Shown: piece by piece, positions 33,738 to 42,398 of the stretch | Layout: every line of letters starts with the position of its first letter | Position numbering within the stretch: position 1 is the first letter of the stretch | Origin: Nonomuraea pusilla | Lineage (GTDB): Bacteria; Actinomycetota; Actinomycetes; Streptosporangiales; Streptosporangiaceae | Reading direction: 5' to 3' | DNA length: 64,000 nt | Assembly (NCBI RefSeq): GCF_900109355.1 | Contig: NZ_FOBF01000002.1 | Coordinates: 496,001-560,000, forward strand | Position numbers and translations under genes: made by a program | The notes under the pieces: generated by a model | Seen by the model: the letters and a program-made list of their open reading frames with translations, nothing else | What the model was told of the DNA's origin: nothing | Database searches by the model: none

Positions 33738-34469
33738 CTACCGCTTCTCCGCGGAGATGATCATGTGGGTGCCGAGGAACCTCTTCCTCCACGCGACGGA
33801 GCTGAAGCCGACCCGGCGGAGGATCTCGGAGACCTCCTGCGGAGTCATGAAGCCGAGCGTCGATTCCTGCAGGTAGGCGTACGACTGCCGGTCGCGGGCG
33901 ACCACCTGGCCGAGGAGGGGGATCACGACCCGGACCCCCAGCTCCACCGGGTGGCGGAGCGGTCCGCGCGGCGGGCAGGTCTCCAGCATGACGACCCGGC
34001 CTCCTGGTCTGAGCACCCGGTACTGCTCTTCGAGCACGTGCTCGACGTTCTCCACGTTCCGCAGGAGATAGCCGTGGGTGACGGCGTCGAAGGACTCGTC
34101 GCCGAAGGGCAGGTCGTTGGCGTCCGCCTGCTGCCACCTGATGGCGGAGGCCCCCGGTTTGCCCGCCGCCGCAGCCAGCATCCGCTCGGAGAAGTCGACG
34201 GCGTGGACGGTCGAGTTGGGATATCTCTCCCGCGCGGCGAGGGCGATGACGCCGGTGCCGGTGGCGATGTCGAGCATGCTGCCACCTGGCGGCACCTCCG
34301 CGCCCGCCGCGACCTCCCGGCACCAGGCGGCATGCCGTCCCAACGTCATGAGGCGGTTCATCAGGTCGTAGTAGCCGGTGATCCTGTCGAACGTCCGCTG
34401 GATCTCCTGGCCCTTGGACGACGGCGTTCCCTGTGCTGGCATCTGTGCTGCTCCTCGGTCATCTGCCAT
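33738..34469 (-). CDS. UbiE/MenG-family C-methyltransferase
   Basis: 243 residues. IQRTFDRITGYYDLMNRLMTLGRHAAWCREV is the UbiE/MenG motif, MLDIATGTGVIALAARERYP is the SAM-binding motif I, and VTHGYLLRNVENVEHVLEEQYRVLRPGGRVVMLETCPP matches motifs II/III (GFGLRNV in true MenG). Expected activity is methylation of demethylmenaquinone or a related quinone precursor. The altered GYLLRNV and lack of men genes nearby make a secondary paralogue possible, so no gene symbol is assigned. Confidence 0.82.
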   Translation of the reverse strand: MADDRGAAQMPAQGTPSSKGQEIQRTFDRITGYYDLMNRLMTLGRHAAWCREVAAGAEVPPGGSMLDIATGTGVIALAARERYPNSTVHAVDFSERMLAAAAGKPGASAIRWQQADANDLPFGDESFDAVTHGYLLRNVENVEHVLEEQYRVLRPGGRVVMLETCPPRGPLRHPVELGVRVVIPLLGQVVARDRQSYAYLQESTLGFMTPQEVSEILRRVGFSSVAWRKRFLGTHMIISAEKR

Positions 34470-34529
34470 TGTGGCCGGGGCGTCGCCGGCGTTCTTCCCC
34501 CGTCCGGGGGATCTCTGGCCGGCGCGTGG

Positions 34530-35132
34530 TCAGCCGACGCCTCGCGCCACCAGGGCCAGGGCCCGGCGCATGGCGTCGCGTACCTCGTCGGGGCCGTCGC
34601 CGCGTTGCAGCGCGGTCAGCGCGGACGCGCTGACCGCGCCCACCATCGCGCCGACCAGGGCGGAGGCGGTGATCGTGTCGAGCCTGTCGGGGAACGCCCG
34701 CTGCAGGGCCCGGGCCAGCTCGGCCTGCGCGGTGAGGTAGCGCTGCAGCAGCCGAGCCTGCAGCGCGGGCACCGAGGCGGCCAGCCGCGCCCGAAGCACC
34801 GCGAGCCCGTCGGCCAGGTCGTGGTCCCAGGTGTCGGCGATCATCTGCTCCATCGCCCGCGTCAACAGCTCGGGCAGCCGTTCCCCGGGGCCGCGCTCGG
34901 CGATCGTCTGCAGCGCCAGGTCGACGCGCACGTCGGCGTTGGCCAGCAGCACGTCCTCCTTGGTCTGGAAGTGGAGGAAGAAGGTGCGCGGGGAGACCTC
35001 GGCGGCGTCGGCGATCTCGGCCACGGTCACCTGGTCGTAGCCCTTGTCCTCGAACAGCCGCACCGCCGCCTCGATCAGCGCCTGCCGGGTGCGCTGCTTC
35101 TTGCGCTCGCGCAGTCCTTGCTTCTCCGCCAC
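34530..35132 (-). CDS. TetR family regulator
   Basis: 200 residues from GTG 35132 (VAEKQGLRERKKQRTRQALIEAAVRLFEDKGYDQVTVAEIADAAEVSPRTFFLHFQTKEDVLLANA). The SPRTFFLHFxxKED recognition helix is typical of actinobacterial TetRs with a TetR_C-type ligand domain. A longer open frame exists upstream but is antisense to the SDR gene. Divergent from the SDR gene at 35212, with an inverted repeat (35147-35167) in between. Confidence 0.87.
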   Translation of the reverse strand: MAEKQGLRERKKQRTRQALIEAAVRLFEDKGYDQVTVAEIADAAEVSPRTFFLHFQTKEDVLLANADVRVDLALQTIAERGPGERLPELLTRAMEQMIADTWDHDLADGLAVLRARLAASVPALQARLLQRYLTAQAELARALQRAFPDRLDTITASALVGAMVGAVSASALTALQRGDGPDEVRDAMRRALALVARGVG

Positions 35133-35146
35133 ATGGGAGATCTTAT

Positions 35147-35167
35147 TGCATCTTCTGAATTGATGCA
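35147..35167. promoter_or_regulatory. Inverted repeat in tetR/SDR divergent promoter
   Basis: TGCATC-N9-GATGCA, perfect 6-bp arms, centred between the divergent tetR and SDR genes. The second arm overlaps ATGCATACTGT, which includes a plausible -10 (CATACT) for the SDR gene. Confidence 0.5.
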
Positions 35168-35211
35168 TACTGTGAATCGCTACACGGACTGCAGCGAGTT
35201 GGAGGTCATCT

Positions 35212-36210
35212 ATGGGAAGTCTGGACGGGCGCGTCGTCCTCATCACCGGAGCAGGTCGCGGCATCGGACGTGAGGAGGCGTTGTTCTTCGCCGCCGAGGG
35301 CGCCAAGGTCGTCGTCAACGACCCCGGCGTCGCCGTCGACGGCACGGGCGGCGACGCCGGCGTAGCCGCGAAGGTCGTCGAGGAGATCACTGCGCGCGGC
35401 GGACAGGCGGTGGCCAACACCGACAGCGTCGCCGACTGGGACGGCGCCCGCAGGATGGTGGAGACGGCCCTGGAGTCCTTCGGCGACCTGCACGTCGTGG
35501 TCAACAACGCGACCATCGAACGGAACAGGGGCCTGATCGACCTGCCGGAGGAGGACTTCGACGACGTCGTGGCCGTCAAGCTCAAGGGCACCTTCGCGGT
35601 GACGCGCTGGGCGGCCCGCCACTGGCGCGACCGGTACGAGGCGGGGGCCCGCACCGACCGTGCCGTGGTCAACACCTCCTCCGGCTCCGGCCTGCTCAAC
35701 CCGCTGCCCGCGCAGGCGTCCTACGCGGCGGGCAACGCCGGGGTCGCGGCGCTGACCATCGTGGCCGCCCTCGAACTCGGCCGGTACGGCGTGCGGGTCA
35801 ACTGCCTCTCGCCCTCGATGGCCCGTACCCGCCTCACCCTCGCCGTCCCCGGCATGACCGAGGAACCGCCGGCGGGCCGGTTCGACCCGCTGCACCCGGC
35901 CGCCTGCGCGCCCGTGGCCGCCTACCTGGCCGGCGCGGCCTGCCCGCTCACCGGCCAGGTGCTCTCGGTCCGGGGCGGGACGGTCGCCGTCAACCACGGC
36001 TGGTCCCTGGGCGGCCACATCCGGAAGGACGGGCTGTGGAGCGTGGCGGAACTGGCCGAGCAGGTGCGGGAGCTGCCGACGGCCGATCCGTTCGACAAGC
36101 TCGCCCAGGCCCTGACCGGCGCGCTCGGCGCCGTCGGGCGCGACCGGCTGCAGGAGATGGTCAACGCGTTGCTGGACCAGGGACGCCCGCCGGGCGACGC
36201 CGCCACCTGA
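35212..36210 (+). CDS. Short-chain dehydrogenase/reductase-like protein with altered active site
   Basis: 332 residues. The N-terminal Rossmann fold has TGAGRGIGREEALFFAAEGAKVVVND (TGxxxGxG) and DLHVVVNNATI (classical NNAG is NNAT). Ser156/157 and Tyr171 of the catalytic tetrad are present (NTSSGSG, SYAAG), but the YxxxK Lys is Asn175 (YAAGN). Without that Lys, normal SDR chemistry would be impaired. A C-terminal extension of about 60 residues (WSVAELAEQVRELPTADPFDKLAQALTGALG) resembles the tail of multifunctional SDRs of fatty-acid metabolism. Controlled presumably by the divergent TetR. Confidence 0.85.
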   Translation: MGSLDGRVVLITGAGRGIGREEALFFAAEGAKVVVNDPGVAVDGTGGDAGVAAKVVEEITARGGQAVANTDSVADWDGARRMVETALESFGDLHVVVNNATIERNRGLIDLPEEDFDDVVAVKLKGTFAVTRWAARHWRDRYEAGARTDRAVVNTSSGSGLLNPLPAQASYAAGNAGVAALTIVAALELGRYGVRVNCLSPSMARTRLTLAVPGMTEEPPAGRFDPLHPAACAPVAAYLAGAACPLTGQVLSVRGGTVAVNHGWSLGGHIRKDGLWSVAELAEQVRELPTADPFDKLAQALTGALGAVGRDRLQEMVNALLDQGRPPGDAAT

Positions 36211-36249
36211 CGCGACGGCACGCGCCCCGGCCAGGGCCGCCAAGGCGTG

Positions 36250-37353
36250 TCAGGGCCGGACGTCGTCTCCCACAGGACATGGACCTCGGGATCCTTCCGA
36301 CGCGGCCCGGCGGCGCAGCCAGTAGGCCAGGACGGCCGTGGCGAGCAGCGCACCCCACAGCGGGTACGGCCAGAGCAGCAGCGCGCCGGGCCGGCCGCGC
36401 AGGACGGAGTCGACCACGAGCCCCGGCGAGGCCAGGCAGCAGATCCCCGCGACCGCCCCTCCGGCGATGACCGGCAGCCGTACCGGGACGGGACGCCCGT
36501 GGACGATCGGCACCCAGCGCGGGAACACCTCGCCCCACCTGCTGATCAGCCCGAGGGTCAGCACGGCGCCCGCCAGCGCGGCGAACGCGAGAAGCAGCCC
36601 CTGGAGCCGCGTGTCGGCCCTGAGCGGCCCGGTGGCGTCGGAGTCGGTGGGCCACGGGGTCAGCCAGGTCAGCCGGTACAGCGCGTACGGAAGCGGGCAC
36701 AGCGCCGCCCCGATCGTGGCGACACGCCCCCACCTGCCGGCGGACTCGGGCCTGATCCAGCGCGGCGGCTCGCCCGTCCTGAACGCCCTCATCGCGATCA
36801 CCGCCCACACCGCGCAGGCCGTGGCGTTGGCCAGCGTCCAGCCGAGCCGTCCACCGAAGGAGGCGAAGTCCCTCGCGATGTTGCCCAGGTAGCGTCCCAC
36901 CAGGCTCAGCGCGCCGAACCCGGTGATCGCGTCCGCCACCCCCAGAACGGCCAGCGCGGCGATGCCCACCAGGCCGAACGCTCTCCCTCGCGCGGCCGCC
37001 ATGACCACGACGCCGAGCATGGCCACGGGTCCCAGGATCGCCAGGCCGTAGGCGAAGAGGGACATGATGCCGGCGTCGGAGAGCACCACGCCGAAGAACA
37101 GCAGCTCGGCGACCGCGCCGGCACGCACGAGCGGCCCCGGCCCGAAGATCACCGCCAGGCCCACGACTCCCGCGGCCACGGTCACGGGGCCGGTCACGTC
37201 GTGCTCGAGCAGGTGTGTGAGTGACACTTTGACGCGGTCGGCCGCGCCGAACGGGTAACTCGCGGGACTCGTCCACCACAAGATCCCCACGGCGGTCACG
37301 GCGATCGACAGGAGCGCACCCAATATCCGGATGTTTCTGGTCATGTGGCTCAC
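36250..37353 (-). CDS. Integral membrane protein of unknown function
   Basis: About 367 residues (ATG 37353; ATG 37344 possible) with roughly nine to ten hydrophobic helices, e.g. ILGALLSIAVTAVGILWW, VTVAAGVVGLAVIFG, LLFFGVVLSDAGIMSLFAYGLAILGPVAMLGVVVM, LLLAFAALAGAVLTLGLIS and LPVIAGGAVAGICCLASPGLVV. Short loops and the absence of transporter motifs give no function. It is alone between the SDR gene and rsgA, on the opposite strand. Confidence 0.7.
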   Translation of the reverse strand: MSHMTRNIRILGALLSIAVTAVGILWWTSPASYPFGAADRVKVSLTHLLEHDVTGPVTVAAGVVGLAVIFGPGPLVRAGAVAELLFFGVVLSDAGIMSLFAYGLAILGPVAMLGVVVMAAARGRAFGLVGIAALAVLGVADAITGFGALSLVGRYLGNIARDFASFGGRLGWTLANATACAVWAVIAMRAFRTGEPPRWIRPESAGRWGRVATIGAALCPLPYALYRLTWLTPWPTDSDATGPLRADTRLQGLLLAFAALAGAVLTLGLISRWGEVFPRWVPIVHGRPVPVRLPVIAGGAVAGICCLASPGLVVDSVLRGRPGALLLWPYPLWGALLATAVLAYWLRRRAASEGSRGPCPVGDDVRP

Positions 37354-37642
37354 GCTAGGAACGCGCGGCCGCCGTCACCTCCCTCTCCCGAGGGAGGGCG
37401 GGCGGCTGCTTGCGGGGAACGGGTTCTGCTGCTACGTTCCGATCGGAGACACGTTCGTGGTGACAGGAACTCGAAGAGGGAGGTGAGGTTGAATGACCGT
37501 CGTGGTGATGGCCGCCATCTGCGGCACTCGGTCCATCCTCACGTCCCCGGGCCTTGGCTGACCTTCCGACAGGAGCCTCCCCGGTGCGGGTGCGGCATGT
37601 CGCATTCGCCAGGGCCTCTTTTCTGCAAAGGGTTCCAATCCG

Positions 37643-38725
37643 TTGTCCTTCCATCATTCCGTCGGTGACGGCCTGTCCGCGTACGGCTGGGACGCAGGGC
37701 TCGAAGAGTCCTTCGCCTCCCACCGCTCCGCGGGGCTGATCCCCGCCCGGGTGGCCGGCGTCGACCGCGGCGCCTGCGACGTCATCACCGAAACCGGCCC
37801 GCTCCGGGCCCGCCTGTCGCTCCCGGAAGCGGCGGACCCGATCTCGTCTCCCTGCACCGGCGACTGGGCGGCCCTGGCCCCCGGCCACTCCCCCGCGCTG
37901 GTCGCGGTGCTGCCACGACGCGGCGTCATCGTCCGGTCGGCGGCGTCGCGCTCCTCGCACGGCCAGGCGCTGGCCGCGAACGTCGACACGGCGGTCCTCG
38001 CCGTCCCGCTCGCGGGTGAGCTGAATCCCGGCCGGATCGAGCGGCTGCTCGCGCTGGCATGGGAGAGCGGCGCCGTGCCGGTGATAGCGCTGACCAAGGC
38101 CGACCGCTCGGCCGATCCCGGGCAGGCGGTGACCGACGTCGCGGAGCTCGCCCCGGGCGTGGAGATCGTCCCCACCAGCGCCGCCACCGGCGAGGGCATC
38201 GACGTGCTCAGAGCGGCGCTCACCGGCACCGTCGTCCTGCTCGGCCCCTCCGGGGCGGGCAAGTCCACGCTGGGCAACGCGCTGCTGGGAACCGAGACCC
38301 TGCGTACGGGCGACGTCCGCGCGCAGGACGGCAAGGGCCGCCACACGACGGTCCGCCGTCAGTTGGTCCCGCTCCCCGGCGGCGGCGTGCTGATCGACAC
38401 CCCCGGGTTGCGCGGCATCGGGCTCCTGGACGCCGACGAGGGCCTGCGGCAGGTCTTCGCCGACGTCGAGGAGCTGGCCGGACAGTGCCGTTTCCGCGAC
38501 TGCGGCCACCACTCAGAGCCAGGCTGCGCCGTCCAGGCCGCCCTCGCCTCGGGCGAGCTCAGCGAACGCCGTCTCGCCAGCTATCGCAAACTCCAGCGCG
38601 AGAACGACTGGGCGACCTCACGCAACGACGCGCGCCTGCGTGCCCAGCACGACGACCGCAAGAAGACGATCACGCGCTCGCTCCGCGAGACGTACGCCTT
38701 CCGGGACCGGCAGCGCCGGTCGTGA
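37643..38725 (+). CDS. rsgA: Ribosome small subunit-dependent GTPase A
   Basis: 360 residues from TTG 37643 (LSFHHSVGDGLSAYGWDAGLEESF). Circularly permuted GTPase motifs in family order: TKAD (G4), SAATGEG (G5), LLGPSGAGKSTLGNALLG (G1/P-loop) and LIDTPGLRGIGL (G3). The C-terminal zinc site is CRFRDCGHHSEPGC. An N-terminal OB-fold binds the 30S subunit. RsgA helps late 30S maturation and releases RbfA. The actinobacterial form often lies among accessory genes, as here. The GNAT gene starts 92 bp downstream. Confidence 0.93.
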   Translation: MSFHHSVGDGLSAYGWDAGLEESFASHRSAGLIPARVAGVDRGACDVITETGPLRARLSLPEAADPISSPCTGDWAALAPGHSPALVAVLPRRGVIVRSAASRSSHGQALAANVDTAVLAVPLAGELNPGRIERLLALAWESGAVPVIALTKADRSADPGQAVTDVAELAPGVEIVPTSAATGEGIDVLRAALTGTVVLLGPSGAGKSTLGNALLGTETLRTGDVRAQDGKGRHTTVRRQLVPLPGGGVLIDTPGLRGIGLLDADEGLRQVFADVEELAGQCRFRDCGHHSEPGCAVQAALASGELSERRLASYRKLQRENDWATSRNDARLRAQHDDRKKTITRSLRETYAFRDRQRRS

Positions 38726-38817
38726 CCCCCGGCGCGGGCCGTGGGGCCACCATGCCTCCCGGCCCGCGCACCGTCCACGAAGCTTCACACCACCACACTG
38801 ACGAAAGGCGACCCATC

Positions 38818-39327
38818 ATGTCGTCCACCTGGATCACCCGGCCCGAGACGCCGCAGGACATCCCGCTGATCCGCGAAGTCGCGCTCGGCGCGTTCCCCAC
38901 GCCGCTGGAGGCCGACCTCATCGAGGCGCTCCGCGTCGATCCGGCCTGGTCGCCCGACCTGTCCATCGTCGCCCAGACGGCGGACGGCACCGTGGCCGGG
39001 TACGCGCTGCTCACGCGCTGTCACGTCGGCGACGCTCCGGCCCTGGCCCTCGGCCCGTGCGCCGTCCTGCCGCGCCACCAGAGGACGGGGGCCGGCTCGG
39101 CCGCCATCCGCGCCGGCCTCCGGGCCGCCCGCGACAAGGGCGAGAACCTCGTCCTCGTGCTCGGCCACGCCGACTACTACCCGCGTTTCGGCTTCACCCG
39201 GGCCTCGGCCTACGGGATCCGTCCCGGCTTCGAGGTGCCGGACGAGGCGATGATGGCGCTCGTCTTCGACGAGAGCGTCCCGGTGCCCTCGGGCACCATC
39301 GTCTATCCGGCGCCGTTCGGCGTCTGA
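38818..39327 (+). CDS. GNAT N-acetyltransferase (YhbS-like)
   Basis: 169 residues from ATG 38818. TWITRPETPQDIPLIREVALGAFP is a GNAT start, LALGPCAVLPRHQRTGAGSAAIRAGLRAARDKGENLVLVLGHADYYPRFGF contains the acetyl-CoA loop (HQRTGAGSAA) and the characteristic YhbS motif GxxxYYPRFGF. It acetylates an amine of unknown identity. Its 3' end overlaps the convergent epimerase gene by 25 bp. Confidence 0.87.
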   Translation: MSSTWITRPETPQDIPLIREVALGAFPTPLEADLIEALRVDPAWSPDLSIVAQTADGTVAGYALLTRCHVGDAPALALGPCAVLPRHQRTGAGSAAIRAGLRAARDKGENLVLVLGHADYYPRFGFTRASAYGIRPGFEVPDEAMMALVFDESVPVPSGTIVYPAPFGV

Positions 39328-40265
39328 CGTCCATCGGGCCTGTCCAGGGGATCTCCTCCTGGGCAGGCCAGCCCTTCCCGGTAGGAGGGGTAGGCGGGCG
39401 TCCAGCCGAGCTCGTTCCTGGCCAGGTCGGTGCTCAGCCGTAGCCGGGTGCCCACCATGAGGGCGTGCAGGTACGGCGTGACGCGCAGCAGCCCGCCGGG
39501 CACCGTCAGCGGGACGGGACCGCCGGCCGCTCTCGCCAGCGCCTTGACGTACTGGTCGAACCGCACCGGATGGTCGTCGGCGATGTTGTAGGCCCGGCCT
39601 GGCGTGCCGCGTTCCAGCGCCGCGACGGTGGCGGCGGCCGCGTCCTCGATGTGGATCAGCGAGACGGTGCCCGCCGGGCGGGGGACGGGAAGCATGCGCT
39701 TCCTGGCCATCTCCATCAGGTGCGCCGTGGTCGGTTCCGGGCCGTAGAACATGCCGTAGCGCAGGGAGATGCCGCCGATCGCGAAGACCTGCTCCTCGTT
39801 GGCGCGCATGGAGCGCATGTGCGGGTCGAAGGCGCCCTGGCCGGGTTCCGCGAAGGGACGGTCCTCGGTCACCGGGGTCTCGCCGTGGTCGCGGTAGCCG
39901 TACCCGAGGAAGAACGACTGGGTGAGGAACCTGCGGGCCCCGACGAGCCCGGCGGCCTCGACGAGGTGCGCGGTGCCGCGCTCGCGCAGGGCGTCGGTGG
40001 CGTACAGGGCGCGGTGGAAGAGCGGCAGGCCGGTGATCGCGGTGGCCTGGTGCACGACCGCGTCCGCCCGCAGGCCGTCGATCGCGGTCAGGAGCGCGTC
40101 GCGGTCCATCACGTCCGCGACCACGGGGGCGGCGCCCGCGTCGGCGAGCCGCCGGGCGCCGGCGGCGGATCTCGTGATGCCGCACACCTGGTGTCCGGCG
40201 GCGAGCAGCCGGCGGACCAGGATCGAGCCGAGGGTGCCGGTCGCGCCGGCGAGCAGCACGTTCAC
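39303..40265 (-). CDS. NAD(P)-dependent epimerase/dehydratase (extended SDR)
   Basis: 320 residues from GTG 40265, which overlaps the stop of the preceding membrane protein gene (GTGA). VNVLLAGATGTLGSILVRRLLAAGHQVCGITRS is the GxxGxxG NAD(P) fold, with DAVVHQATAITG, SFFLGYGYRD and SLRYGMFYGPEP downstream. The YxxxK position is not the canonical motif (HMRSMRANEEQVF), so this is probably an atypical extended SDR acting as isomerase or binding protein. Part of a three-gene minus-strand unit with two small membrane proteins controlled by TetR 41159. Confidence 0.83.
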   Translation of the reverse strand: MNVLLAGATGTLGSILVRRLLAAGHQVCGITRSAAGARRLADAGAAPVVADVMDRDALLTAIDGLRADAVVHQATAITGLPLFHRALYATDALRERGTAHLVEAAGLVGARRFLTQSFFLGYGYRDHGETPVTEDRPFAEPGQGAFDPHMRSMRANEEQVFAIGGISLRYGMFYGPEPTTAHLMEMARKRMLPVPRPAGTVSLIHIEDAAAATVAALERGTPGRAYNIADDHPVRFDQYVKALARAAGGPVPLTVPGGLLRVTPYLHALMVGTRLRLSTDLARNELGWTPAYPSYREGLACPGGDPLDRPDGRQTPNGAG

Positions 40266-40654
40266 GGCTCCACCTCCTGACGGGCCCGGCGGGCGGACAG
40301 CACGCGCAGCCTGGCCGCGAGCCCGGCCGCCCCCACCAGGGAGAACGCCAGCAGCAGCCAGGGGTCGGAGGCGCGACCGCCGAGGTCGAGGTCGGTCGCG
40401 TGGTTGACCGCGTGGAAGGTGTTCGTGAACACGAACCCCGCCAGCACCAGGGTGACGACGTCGCGCCAGCGCAGCGCGCACACCAGCATCAGCCCGATGC
40501 CGATCTGGAACACCCCGGCGTCGTGCAGGAAGTGCACATGGTTCGGCCAGCCGGCCCAGGCGGCGAACCCGGCCGGGTCGATTCGCGCCCACCCGCCGGT
40601 GACCAGCATCGACGCCGCGGTCAGCACGAGGACGGTCCTGATGAGGTGGTTCAT
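40262..40654 (-). CDS. Small membrane protein, DoxX/DUF4345-like
   Basis: 130 residues with four hydrophobic helices (TVLVLTAASMLVTGGW, FQIGIGLMLVCALRW, VVTLVLAGFVFTNTFHAVNH and PWLLLAFSLVGAAGLAARL). Size and layout resemble DoxX-like or DUF4345 proteins, which have no firmly known reaction. Translationally coupled to the epimerase and 1 bp after the neighbouring membrane protein. Confidence 0.72.
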   Translation of the reverse strand: MNHLIRTVLVLTAASMLVTGGWARIDPAGFAAWAGWPNHVHFLHDAGVFQIGIGLMLVCALRWRDVVTLVLAGFVFTNTFHAVNHATDLDLGGRASDPWLLLAFSLVGAAGLAARLRVLSARRARQEVEP

Positions 40655-40655
40655 G

Positions 40656-41090
40656 TCAGGCCCCGGCGCTCTCGTCGGCCTTGACGGGCTCGCGGGCGGC
40701 CAGAAGGGCCAGCACGCCGATGGCCAGGACCGGCCAGCCGCCCGTGACGGGGAAGTAGAGGACGCACAGCGGCGCGCCGATGCCCACCAGGTACCAGCCG
40801 AGCTGGGCGGGCAGCCGGCCGGTCGTACGGACGAGATGCCGGGAGAGGGTGCCCAGGGCGAGGAGGGCGACGCCTGCGGCGAGGAACCAGACGCTGGCCT
40901 CGCGGGCGAAGTAGTCGTCGGGCTCGATGTCGACGAGGGCGCGGACGAAGCCGTCGCTCGCGATGGCGGCCCAGGCGTTGGGCTGGGCGAACGCCCACAC
41001 GAAGTGCACCAGGGCGATGGCGATGATCAGTCGGGGAACCCAGCGGGTCAGCGTGCCCCCAGCCTTGCCGGCCGATGGTCGTGTTCTCAT
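40656..41090 (-). CDS. Small four-helix membrane protein
   Basis: 144 residues from ATG 41090. Helices: RLIIAIALVHFVWAFAQ, VWFLAAGVALLALGTL, LGWYLVGIGAPLCVLYF and GWPVLAIGVLALLAA. I recall DUF6463-type proteins with this pattern but no function. First gene of the epimerase unit; its promoter region holds two copies of the palindrome CATACC...GGTATG, presumably bound by TetR 41159. Confidence 0.72.
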   Translation of the reverse strand: MRTRPSAGKAGGTLTRWVPRLIIAIALVHFVWAFAQPNAWAAIASDGFVRALVDIEPDDYFAREASVWFLAAGVALLALGTLSRHLVRTTGRLPAQLGWYLVGIGAPLCVLYFPVTGGWPVLAIGVLALLAAREPVKADESAGA

Positions 41091-41099
41091 GCCGCCGAC

Positions 41100-41155
41100 C
41101 ATACCGTACCTTATGGTATGTCCCGGAGGAGGGGCATACCGTCTGGTACGGTATG
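41100..41155. promoter_or_regulatory. Double TetR operator
   Basis: CATACC-N9-GGTATG at 41100-41120 and CATACCGT-CTGGT-ACGGTATG at 41135-41155 (8-bp perfect arms). The sites fill the divergent region between the membrane-protein operon and tetR; the second ends 3 bp before the tetR ATG. Confidence 0.7.
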
Positions 41156-41158
41156 GGA

Positions 41159-41701
41159 ATGGCGTCCAAGCGTGAATGGCTGGAGGCCGGGCTCGCCATC
41201 GCGACCCGGGACGGCATCCGAGCACTGACGATCGAGCGGCTGTGCGCCGGCCTCGGCCTCACCAAGGGCTCCTTCTACCACCACTTCAAGGGCATCCGCG
41301 GCTACAAGTCCGACCTGCTCGCGCACATCGAGGCCGAGCACACCGGCCGCCTCATCGACGGCGCCGAGGCCGCCGGCGCGGACGGACACGACAAGATCCA
41401 GCGCCTCCTCGACCTGGTGCTGGAGGCCCACACGGCCAGCCGAGACCTGGAGGCGGCCGTCCGCGCCTGGGCCCGCCAGGACGACGACGTCCGCGCGTTC
41501 CAGGAACGCGTCGACCGCACGCGCATCGACTACCTGCGCGCCCTGTGGCTGGAACTCGGCGGCAGGCCGGACGAGGCCGAGGCCATGGCCATGCTCCTCT
41601 ACCTGATCCTCGTCGGCGCGCAGCAGGTCGTCCCGCCCGTGCCGGCCGAGGACCTGCGCGGCGTCTACGCCCTGGCGCTGCGCTCCGCCTCCCCCCGCTG
41701 A
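41159..41701 (+). CDS. TetR family repressor
   Basis: 180 residues (ATG 41159; in-frame ATG 41153 inside the operator also possible). HTH: REWLEAGLAIATRDGIRALTIERLCAGLGLTKGSFYHHFKGIRGYKSDLLAHIE. The TKGSFYHHF recognition helix is shared with TetR 44649 and with the broken TetR at 45264, so these are related. The two operators immediately upstream indicate autoregulation and repression of the divergent three-gene unit. Confidence 0.88.
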   Translation: MASKREWLEAGLAIATRDGIRALTIERLCAGLGLTKGSFYHHFKGIRGYKSDLLAHIEAEHTGRLIDGAEAAGADGHDKIQRLLDLVLEAHTASRDLEAAVRAWARQDDDVRAFQERVDRTRIDYLRALWLELGGRPDEAEAMAMLLYLILVGAQQVVPPVPAEDLRGVYALALRSASPR

Positions 41702-41747
41702 CGGCCTCCGGCCCGGCGGTGCACGGCACGCGGTCCGAGCCGGGGGC

Positions 41748-42182
41748 CTAACCGGTGGTCACCATGGCCACGATGTCCTCAATGCGCACGATCTTCCCGC
41801 CCGCTCCCCAGTTGCCCTCCGGGACCTCGTTGATGTGGATCCACGCGGCGGTGGCCTGGGTGAACCGTCCCGGGTCCGCGTCGGCGTCCGCCAGCACCCG
41901 CGTGACGCGCCGTACGATGTCGTGGCGTTTGTCGTCGTTCATCGAACCGGCCGGGACCCCCACGCGCACCACGTATTTCGGCTTCTCTCCGGCGGGAAGC
42001 CGTCGGCCGCCCACGAACCAGGCGTCGACCTCGTTCACCACCAGCCATGAGATGGACCTCGCCGCCTCGGTGTCCGGGGCGCCCTCGGCGATCATCACCT
42101 CCGACACCAGTTGCTCGCCGATCTTCTCGCGGTGCTCCTGGTCGAGCGAGCCCTTGGGGACGAACAGCTCTACGAACGGCAT
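41748..42182 (-). CDS. Tautomerase family protein
   Basis: 144 residues. MPFVELFVPKGSLDQEHREKIGEQLVSEVM opens like 4-oxalocrotonate tautomerase-fold proteins with the catalytic Pro after the removed Met. A second half (KYVVRVGVPAGSMNDDKRHDIVRRVTRVLADAD... AAWIHINEVPEGNWGAGG) repeats the fold, as in the longer tautomerases in which two beta-alpha-beta units are joined. The substrate is unknown. Divergent from the broken HxlR regulator at 42211, which may once have controlled it. Confidence 0.82.
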   Translation of the reverse strand: MPFVELFVPKGSLDQEHREKIGEQLVSEVMIAEGAPDTEAARSISWLVVNEVDAWFVGGRRLPAGEKPKYVVRVGVPAGSMNDDKRHDIVRRVTRVLADADADPGRFTQATAAWIHINEVPEGNWGAGGKIVRIEDIVAMVTTG

Positions 42183-42210
42183 AAGTGAGTCCTTTCATTG
42201 AAGGCAGTCC

Positions 42211-42366
42211 TTGGAACGCGTCCGCGAGTGGTGGACGCCGCTGATCGTGCGGGACATCCACCTCGGCCTGCACCGGTTCGACGACATCGCGGAGAACCTC
42301 GGCATCGTGGAGCGACAGCGGGGAGTTGCGGCATGTTCACCAGCGCGTGCCAGGACCGAGATCTGA
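42211..42366 (+). pseudogene. HxlR-type regulator fragment
   Basis: The frame LERVREWWTPLIVRDIHLGLHRFDDIAENLGI matches the conserved HxlR winged-helix segment (WWTLLILRDxxxGxxRFDD). The N-terminal Cys region and the C-terminal wing are missing: a stop lies directly upstream and the frame degenerates after about 32 residues. HxlR genes are usually divergent from the enzymes they control, here the tautomerase gene at 41748. Confidence 0.72.
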
Positions 42367-42398
42367 CTGCTGAGCGGATGCTCTCTTGGTGGGCCTGA

